This document shows, piece after piece, positions 5,218 through 10,490 of a stretch of DNA of 10,490 nt (the first letter of the stretch is position 1; each line of letters opens with the position of its first letter). The stretch covers positions 1 to 10,490 of the forward strand of contig JAILGO010000113.1 of the NCBI GenBank assembly GCA_024696725.1. Direction: 5' to 3'. The notes under the pieces were generated by a model that saw only the letters and a program-made list of their open reading frames with translations, was not told the DNA's origin and searched no databases. This stretch comes from Eubacterium sp. (GTDB lineage: Bacteria; Bacillota; Clostridia; Oscillospirales; Acutalibacteraceae). A program made the translations under genes and the position numbers.

Positions 5218-6726
5218 ATGTCTGAAAAGATAAAAGATAAACTGCTTTTATTTAAACGCTATAATATCAAAGAGGCTGTTATCGGTTTAAAGGGTTATAA
5301 AATCGAGGGTATTACTAAGCGCTGGCTTATAAATATTATCGGCGTAATCGCTATGATGTTTATTATTGTTTTTATTGCAAGCTCCTTCGGAATTAAGAAT
5401 TATTACTACAACACCGTAAGAAATATCGTGAATTCCGGAGCAACGCCGTCAGCCGTACAGTATTTCCGTAATAATCTTGACGAGGGCTATTCGCTCGAAA
5501 ATTCCGCTTCTGCGTTCGTAAACTCTTATTCCGCTAAAAACAGAACTACGATGTGGGTTATCGACAGCGACGGCAGCGTAATAATATCATCAAGCGGCTT
5601 TTCCGTTGAAAAACAGAATATGCCCGACTATAATACCGCGCTTTCCTCCGAAAGCGGTACGGGCGAATTCATCGGAAGAATTGCTAACGGCGAAAAGATT
5701 ATGGCGTTCAGCCGCGTAATTACCGATAAAAACGGAACGCATATCGGCGCTATCCGTGTTATGACTGATATTTCCGAGCTTGATAATCAGATACGGACTC
5801 TGCTTTTTGTAATAGGTTTCGCGCTTATAATCATTATGGGAATAATTATTTTCTCTAACAGATTCTTTATCCGTTCGATTATCACTCCCGTTAAAGAGAT
5901 TAACGAAGCTACTCAGCAGATTGCACAGGGCAGCCTTGATATAAGAATAGAAAAGCAGTATAACGACGAAATCGGCGACCTCGCGGACAGTATTAATACT
6001 ATGGCTGCGGAGATAGCAACCGCCGATAAAATGAAAAACGACTTTATATCTACGATTTCTCACGAGCTGAGAACACCTCTAACGTCTATAAAGGGCTGGG
6101 GCGAAACGCTCACCTACGGAAATCAGGATAATTACGACGAGCTTACTCAGAAGGGCTTAACCGTTATCGTTAAAGAGGCGGGACGGCTTGAGGGCTTCGT
6201 AGAGGAGCTTCTCGATTTCTCAAGACTACAAAGCGGAAGAATGACCTTAAGGCTTACTAAAACGGACATTCTCGCCGAGCTTGAGGAAACGCTCTTTACC
6301 TTTAACGAGCGCGCAACTCGCGAAGGAATTAAAGTAAGGGTAAACATTCCCGAGATTGCTTCCTCCGCTAACGCTGACCCGAACAGACTAAAGCAGGTAT
6401 TTATGAATATTCTCGACAATGCGCTCAAGTATTCAAGACCTGCCTCGAGTATATTTGTAAAAGCCGAGTTCTTTGATAAGGACTCTCAGGACTATCTTAA
6501 AATATCCATCGCGGACCAGGGCTGCGGAATATCGGCCGAGGATTTACCGCACGTTAAGGATAAATTCTATAAAGCTAATGTCAGCGTCAAGGGCTCGGGT
6601 ATCGGTCTTGCCGTTACTAACGAGATAGTAAATCTTCACCACGGAACTCTTGACATTGACAGTATAGAGGGAAAGGGAACGCTTGTTACGATTACCTTCC
6701 CGATAGACGAAATATATAACAATTAG
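5218..6726 (+). CDS. membrane sensor histidine kinase
   Basis: This 502-residue kinase is the likely partner of the preceding regulator. A cytoplasmic N-terminus of about 35 residues leads to membrane helix 1 (about 37-57), an extracytoplasmic sensor of about 130 residues (60-191, with strands like MWVIDSDGSVI that resemble a single Cache/PAS-like fold), membrane helix 2 (about 193-213) and a HAMP linker (about 214-266). The catalytic core has the HisKA box with phospho-acceptor His282 in SHELRTP, the N box with Asn397 and Asn401 in NILDNALKYS, the G1 box DQGCGI (433-438) and the G2 box GSGIGLA (459-465). All catalytic residues are present. The layout resembles PhoR/WalK-type kinases, but the signal is not evident from sequence. 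The upstream lipoprotein could act on the external sensor. Confidence 0.93.
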   Translation: MSEKIKDKLLLFKRYNIKEAVIGLKGYKIEGITKRWLINIIGVIAMMFIIVFIASSFGIKNYYYNTVRNIVNSGATPSAVQYFRNNLDEGYSLENSASAFVNSYSAKNRTTMWVIDSDGSVIISSSGFSVEKQNMPDYNTALSSESGTGEFIGRIANGEKIMAFSRVITDKNGTHIGAIRVMTDISELDNQIRTLLFVIGFALIIIMGIIIFSNRFFIRSIITPVKEINEATQQIAQGSLDIRIEKQYNDEIGDLADSINTMAAEIATADKMKNDFISTISHELRTPLTSIKGWGETLTYGNQDNYDELTQKGLTVIVKEAGRLEGFVEELLDFSRLQSGRMTLRLTKTDILAELEETLFTFNERATREGIKVRVNIPEIASSANADPNRLKQVFMNILDNALKYSRPASSIFVKAEFFDKDSQDYLKISIADQGCGISAEDLPHVKDKFYKANVSVKGSGIGLAVTNEIVNLHHGTLDIDSIEGKGTLVTITFPIDEIYNN

Positions 6727-6742
6727 AAAGGGTATATTATAA

Positions 6743-7717
6743 ATGCCTAAAAAATCTCATATAACCTCTGTTGGCGGTCAGGCGCTTATAGAGGGAGTTA
6801 TGATGCAAGGACCTAAAGGTATGGCTACCGCGGTACGTCATATAACCGATGGGGAAATAATAACAAAATATCACGAATTTACTCCTCTCAGAAACAGAAA
6901 TAAGTTCTTTAATATCCCGATAATAAGAGGCGTTACTGCGTTCGTTGAAAGTATGATTAACGGCTATAAGCTTCTTATGTATTCCGCCGAGGCTTCGGGA
7001 ATGCAGGAAATCGAGGATGAAGAGCTTTCGGACTTTGAGAAGTGGCTTAACGATAAGTTCGGCGATAAGCTTATGGGTGTTATTACCGCTATTGCTTCGC
7101 TTTTCGGATTTGCGCTCGCGTTTTTGATTTTCTTCTATCTTCCCGTGCTCGCGTTCAAGGGAATTAATACTCTCGCTCACGGAGGGCTTACGCCGTTTCA
7201 GGGAGCGTTTGAGGGAGTAATAAAGATAATTATTTTCGTAGTGTATATGGAGCTTGTGTCTCAGATGAAGGAGATTAAGCGCGTTTTCAAGTACCACGGC
7301 GCCGAACATAAATCTATCTGCTGTTATGAGCAGGGACTTGAGCTTACCGTTGAAAACGTAAAAAAATGTTCCCGCTTCCATCCGAGATGCGGTACATCGT
7401 TTATGTTCGTAATGCTTATTCTCAGCATATTCGTTATTACAATTCTTTCTCTTTTCGTTCCTCAGGAACTGAAGTCGAATACAGTTTTATGGACTCTTAT
7501 AAAGCTTCCTATGGTGCCTGTAATTATGGGCATCGGCTATGAGTTTATAAAATACGCGGGAAAGCACAATAATATTTTCGTAAGGATTCTTTCCGCTCCG
7601 GGCTTATGGATGCAGAGAATAACGACTAAAGAGCCCGAGGACGATATTATCGAGGTCGGTATAGCCTCTCTTAAGGCTGTAATTACCGAAAACCCTGAGG
7701 ACGATGAGATTAAGTAA
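6743..7717 (+). CDS. DUF1385 membrane protein (YqhQ-like, COG3872)
   Basis: The protein begins with the hallmark GGQALIEGVMMQGP (11-24) and carries two more conserved blocks, YHGAEHKS (184-191) and RFHPRCGTSF (211-220). Their Glu, His and Cys residues led to the family's label as predicted metal-dependent enzymes. At least four hydrophobic stretches appear: about 112-133, 154-170, 220-242 and 252-270. At 324 residues it is full length. The activity is not established as far as I know. AGAAAGGG at 6725-6732 precedes ATG 6743 by 10 nt. The stop overlaps the prmC start by one base (TAATG), and a DUF1385-prmC pairing is familiar from Clostridia. A 214-residue reading frame on the opposite strand is only a shadow. 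Confidence 0.9.
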   Translation: MPKKSHITSVGGQALIEGVMMQGPKGMATAVRHITDGEIITKYHEFTPLRNRNKFFNIPIIRGVTAFVESMINGYKLLMYSAEASGMQEIEDEELSDFEKWLNDKFGDKLMGVITAIASLFGFALAFLIFFYLPVLAFKGINTLAHGGLTPFQGAFEGVIKIIIFVVYMELVSQMKEIKRVFKYHGAEHKSICCYEQGLELTVENVKKCSRFHPRCGTSFMFVMLILSIFVITILSLFVPQELKSNTVLWTLIKLPMVPVIMGIGYEFIKYAGKHNNIFVRILSAPGLWMQRITTKEPEDDIIEVGIASLKAVITENPEDDEIK

Positions 7718-8532
7718 TGACTCTTAAACAGGCATATAATTACTGCGCCGACGCTTTAAGAGAGCGAGGTATCGACGAGGCTGAATTCAAGGCGCTTTGT
7801 ATCGTCTGCTCGTCAGCGGATATTAAAAACGGCGAATACGCTTTTCATATTAACGATACTGTCGACTCCCGTTCCGTTAAAGAAATGTTTGAGCGCCTGC
7901 TGAGCGGCGAGCCGCTTCAGTATGTTATCGGTAAGTGGGACTTTTTTGAAAGCGAGTTCTATGTCGGAAAAGGAGTGCTTATTCCGCGCCCTGAGACCGA
8001 GGAGCTTGTAGAGCTTGCGCTTAAAAGATGTGCAGCCTTCACTAATCCCGTAATTCTCGATTTGTGCGCAGGGAGCGGATGTATCGGATTAAGCATCGCT
8101 AAAAAGCTCGACTGTACCGTTTACCTTGTTGAAAAAAGCAATGAGGCGTTTAAGTATCTTGAGCGAAACTCAAAGAGTATTAAAAACGCAATAACGGTAA
8201 AGGCTGATATTACAATTAATACCGACCTTCCGGATGCGGATATAATTATATCCAATCCCCCTTACGTCAGAAGCTCCGAGCTCAAGTCGCTTCAGAGCGA
8301 TGTTTTAAGAGAGCCTGAAGTTGCGCTTGACGGCGGTCCCGACGGCTTGTATTTTTACAGAGAAATTAACAGGCTTTGGCTTAATAAACTTAAAAAGAAC
8401 GGCTTGCTTCTTCTTGAAATCGGTAACGAACAGGGAAGCGACGTTTTAGATATTTTTTCGTCTCTTGAGGACAAAGAAATTATTAAGGATATATACGGAA
8501 ACGACCGTATATTCTCTGCGGTAAAGAGGTAA
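7717..8532 (+). CDS. prmC: peptide chain release factor N5-glutamine methyltransferase PrmC
   Basis: PrmC methylates the glutamine of the GGQ motif of class 1 release factors, using S-adenosylmethionine. The protein has a helical N-terminal substrate-binding domain (about 1-80), then a Rossmann methyltransferase. The SAM-binding motif I is ILDLCAGSGCIGL (about 113-125), the preceding IPRPETEELVELAL segment is family-typical, and the catalytic NPPY lies at 180-183. At 271 residues it is slightly short but complete. ATG 7717 overlaps the previous stop, indicating translational coupling. The release factor gene prfA, often next to prmC, is absent on both sides. The end of the gene carries the ribosome binding site of the protease that follows. 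Confidence 0.93.
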   Translation: MTLKQAYNYCADALRERGIDEAEFKALCIVCSSADIKNGEYAFHINDTVDSRSVKEMFERLLSGEPLQYVIGKWDFFESEFYVGKGVLIPRPETEELVELALKRCAAFTNPVILDLCAGSGCIGLSIAKKLDCTVYLVEKSNEAFKYLERNSKSIKNAITVKADITINTDLPDADIIISNPPYVRSSELKSLQSDVLREPEVALDGGPDGLYFYREINRLWLNKLKKNGLLLLEIGNEQGSDVLDIFSSLEDKEIIKDIYGNDRIFSAVKR

Positions 8533-8536
8533 ATTT

Positions 8537-9208
8537 ATGCTTTCTATTTTTAATTTAATGAGAAACGGCGACTATATGAGAGCTGTCGTAGTAATTCTTT
8601 CGAGAGCATTCGTAGTATTCTGCTGTCTTCCGTTTCACGAGTTCGCTCACGGCTGGACGGCTAATAAGCTCGGCGATAATACCGCTAAGCTTCAGGGACG
8701 TCTTACTTTAAATCCCATTGCCCATCTTAATCCGATAGGAACTATTATGATTTTCCTTTTCGGTATAGGCTACGCTAAGCCGGTTGAAATTAATGCCAAT
8801 AATTTCAAAAAGCCTAAAAGGGATATGGCAATAAGCGCTATAGCCGGTCCGTGCGCTAACGTAATACTTGCGTTCATTTTTGTTTTCATTTTCTATTTAC
8901 TCGGCGCGGTTCTTCCAACGGGAAACTTTACTAATCTTCTTTTGATGTTCTTCTATTATGCAGCTAATATTAACGCCGTACTTGCGGTGTTCAATATTCT
9001 TCCCATTCCGCCGCTTGACGGCTCAAAGGTACTTGCGGCTGTTCTTCCTTATAAGCATTACGTTAAGTATATGCAATACGAAAGATATGTTATGATTGCG
9101 CTTATGATTTTACTTTTTACCGGCGTGCTTGATAACGTGATTTCCGTATTCACTACAGGACTTATGAATATAATTTCAATTATACCAAGACTCATATTCG
9201 GAGCTTAA
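8537..9208 (+). CDS. site-2-type M50 membrane metalloprotease (COG1994)
   Basis: This 223-residue intramembrane zinc protease has HEFAH at 34-38, supplying two histidine ligands and catalytic Glu35, and PIPPLDG around 156-162, supplying the third ligand, Asp161. Hydrophobic segments lie near 13-33, 63-76, 96-124, 129-156 and 178-200, and there is no PDZ domain. It therefore belongs to the short COG1994 group, not to RseP or SpoIVFB proper. Such proteases cleave membrane-bound substrates, which are unknown here. AGAGG at 8525-8529 is 7 nt before ATG 8537, inside prmC. The scpA ATG lies one nt after its stop, and a gene for this family next to scpAB recurs in Bacillota as I recall. Confidence 0.9.
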   Translation: MLSIFNLMRNGDYMRAVVVILSRAFVVFCCLPFHEFAHGWTANKLGDNTAKLQGRLTLNPIAHLNPIGTIMIFLFGIGYAKPVEINANNFKKPKRDMAISAIAGPCANVILAFIFVFIFYLLGAVLPTGNFTNLLLMFFYYAANINAVLAVFNILPIPPLDGSKVLAAVLPYKHYVKYMQYERYVMIALMILLFTGVLDNVISVFTTGLMNIISIIPRLIFGA

Positions 9209-9209
9209 T

Positions 9210-9956
9210 ATGGAAAATATTACCTATAGGCTTGAGGTGTTTGAGGGTCCTATGGACTTGCTTCTTCACCTTATAAGCAAGCATAAACTGAATATAAACG
9301 ATATTCCCATCGTTGAGCTTGTAAATCAGTATCTTGATTACGTTCGTCAGATGGAGGAAGCCGACTTCGATATCGCCGGTGACTTTCTTGAAATGGCGGC
9401 AAGACTCATTTATATAAAAACCGTGTCGCTTCTGCCTCGTCACGAGGAGGCAGAGAAGCTTAAAAGAGAGCTCACGGGAGAGCTTATCGAATACCGCGAC
9501 TGTAAGCTGATGGCAGAAAAGCTTTCAAAGCAGACCGACGGTTTCGGAAGATTTGTACGCGAACCGCAGGGCGGATGGGTTAATTATGACTACGAGCGCT
9601 TTCACGAGGGCGAGGAGCTTCTTAACGCTTACGTTAACGTTGCGGGTAAGGCTTTGAGAAGGCTTCCGCCGCCGATTGACAGCTTTAAGGAAATTGTTGC
9701 AAAACGCTTCGTTAACGTCGCGTCGAAGGTCAGAACGGTTATGAGAAGACTCTGGAGCGGCAAGAAGGTTAACTTCGTAAGTCTTTTCGACGGCGCTAAA
9801 TCTAAAAGTGAGCTCGTCGCTACTTTTTTAGCGGTGCTTGAGCTTGCGAAAACAAAGCGTATTACCATTGAGGGCGATATGAAAAATCCCACTGTCCGGA
9901 TGGTTAATAACGCAGCTGATTCAGAATTCATACAAGAGGTAAACGAGATTGAGTAA
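9210..9956 (+). CDS. scpA: segregation and condensation protein A (kleisin)
   Basis: ScpA is the kleisin that bridges SMC heads and recruits ScpB in the bacterial condensin complex, acting on the nucleoid. The N-terminal signature LEVFEGPMDLLLHLI (about 8-22) and the segment around DIAGDFLEMAARLIYIKT (about 55-72) are the SMC-neck-binding kleisin core. The C-terminal winged helix, with SKSELVATFLAVLELAK near 198-214, contacts the SMC cap. At 248 residues it is of normal length. GGAG at 9200-9203 gives 6-nt spacing to ATG 9210. The gene overlaps scpB by 8 nt, the classic scpAB arrangement. Confidence 0.95.
   Translation: MENITYRLEVFEGPMDLLLHLISKHKLNINDIPIVELVNQYLDYVRQMEEADFDIAGDFLEMAARLIYIKTVSLLPRHEEAEKLKRELTGELIEYRDCKLMAEKLSKQTDGFGRFVREPQGGWVNYDYERFHEGEELLNAYVNVAGKALRRLPPPIDSFKEIVAKRFVNVASKVRTVMRRLWSGKKVNFVSLFDGAKSKSELVATFLAVLELAKTKRITIEGDMKNPTVRMVNNAADSEFIQEVNEIE
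9935..9951 (+). promoter_or_regulatory. ribosome binding site and TTG start of scpB
   Basis: AGAGG (9935-9939) lies 9 nt before TTG 9949-9951, within the end of scpA. The first in-frame ATG comes only at codon 14, inside the conserved IESMLFAAG helix, so TTG is the best start and implies coupling to scpA translation. Confidence 0.75.
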
Positions 9957-10490
9957 TACAGATAACGTTTTAGCCGCTATTGAGTCTATGCTTTTTGCGG
10001 CGGGTGACCCCGTTGAAGCAGCAAGAATTGCGGAAATACTTGAAATTGATATTGAATCCGTGATTAAGATGCTCGGACATCTTTCAGCCGAATATGACGA
10101 GAGAAAAAGCGGTTTAATGCTTATTAAGGTTGATAATAAATATCAGCTTTGCACAAGAGAGGCTTACAGCGAGCCCGTGCGTAAGCTTATGGAAATTAAA
10201 AAGAATACTCCGCTGTCAAACGCGGCACTTGAAGTTCTCGCGATTGTGGCGTATAATAAAACAGTAACCCGTGCTCTTATCGAGCAGGTCAGAGGCGTTG
10301 ACTGCTCGGGACCGATATCCTCGCTTATTCAGAAGGGACTTATCGAAGAAAAGGGAAGGCTTGATTTACCCGGTCGTCCGCTTGTATACGGAACGACGGA
10401 AAGGTTTTTGCGATGCTTCTCCCTGAATTCCTTAGAGGACTTACCTGAGCTGCCTAAGCTTGAGGAGGTAGATAAGCTCGCCGAGGATTC
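9949..10490 (+). CDS. scpB: segregation and condensation protein B (3' end beyond window)
   Basis: ScpB binds ScpA as a dimer and stabilises the SMC-ScpAB condensin. About 180 residues are visible before the window ends, covering most of a protein usually near 190-200 residues. It starts SNTDNVLAAIESMLFAAGD after the initiator, the first of two winged-helix domains. The second is marked by LSNAALEVLAIVAYNKTVTR (from about 89), RGVDCSGPISSLIQKGLI and the family signature GRPLVYGTTERFL (from 142), followed by LEDLPELP. The TTG start overlaps the scpA stop by 8 nt. The frame is open to the last base, so only the C-terminal tail is missing. Confidence 0.93.
   Translation, partial: MSNTDNVLAAIESMLFAAGDPVEAARIAEILEIDIESVIKMLGHLSAEYDERKSGLMLIKVDNKYQLCTREAYSEPVRKLMEIKKNTPLSNAALEVLAIVAYNKTVTRALIEQVRGVDCSGPISSLIQKGLIEEKGRLDLPGRPLVYGTTERFLRCFSLNSLEDLPELPKLEEVDKLAED

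Noticed and set aside
5590..6063. 157-residue minus-strand reading frame inside the kinase gene
   Set aside because: It is a shadow of the conserved kinase coding sequence, with no recognisable protein features.
6737..7381. 214-residue reading frame on the minus strand
   Set aside because: It lies wholly opposite the well-supported DUF1385 gene, has no family motif and reflects codon bias of the true frame.

Overview
The window is a gene-dense, single-strand stretch of a moderately AT-rich Gram-positive anaerobe. All genes read on the + strand. Family content (OmpR-type two-component system, COG3872/DUF1385 protein, MnmA, ScpA/ScpB, a lipoprotein with a classic lipobox, a TatD-associated radical SAM protein), purine-rich Shine-Dalgarno sites and the very AT-rich intergenic DNA fit a member of Bacillota, class Clostridia, probably an Oscillospiraceae/Ruminococcus-like gut bacterium. 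That placement is inferred, since no rRNA or other taxonomic marker is present. No tRNA, rRNA, CRISPR array, insertion sequence or phage gene was seen.

Three transcriptional blocks can be read. Block 1 (1-2653) holds the tail of an unidentified gene, a short radical SAM protein, quinolinate synthase (nadA) and the tRNA 2-thiouridylase mnmA, packed with gaps of 9, 9 and 1 nt. Two of the three complete products are almost certainly [4Fe-4S] proteins, and MnmA has a three-cysteine layout that may bind a cluster too. No nadB or nadC accompanies nadA.

Block 2 (about 2794-3048) is a self-contained mini transcription unit. It has a near-ideal sigma-A promoter (TTGATT, 17-nt spacer, TATATT), a strong ribosome binding site, a 52-residue peptide with a basic N-terminus and acidic tail, and a perfect 9-bp hairpin terminator. 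The peptide is unidentified and is the most intriguing item here. It carries a Y-x-x-P-x-L motif near its N-terminus, reminiscent of some RiPP leader peptides, but no processing enzyme is visible.

Block 3 (about 3100 to the window end) starts at an extended -10 promoter overlapped by an AT-only 20-bp palindrome. It encodes a lipoprotein with four propeller-like DxDxDG-type repeats, an OmpR-family response regulator and a HAMP/HisKA sensor kinase. It continues without a visible break into a DUF1385 membrane protein, prmC, a site-2-type M50 metalloprotease, scpA and the first part of scpB, which runs off the window end. Gaps are 21 nt or less, with overlaps at two junctions. Envelope sensing (lipoprotein and kinase), membrane proteolysis, release-factor methylation and chromosome condensation may therefore share one transcript. 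The DUF1385-prmC pair appears here without the prfA gene that often accompanies prmC.

The longest stretch without a gene is 199 nt (2654-2852), so no large non-coding region needs separate explanation.
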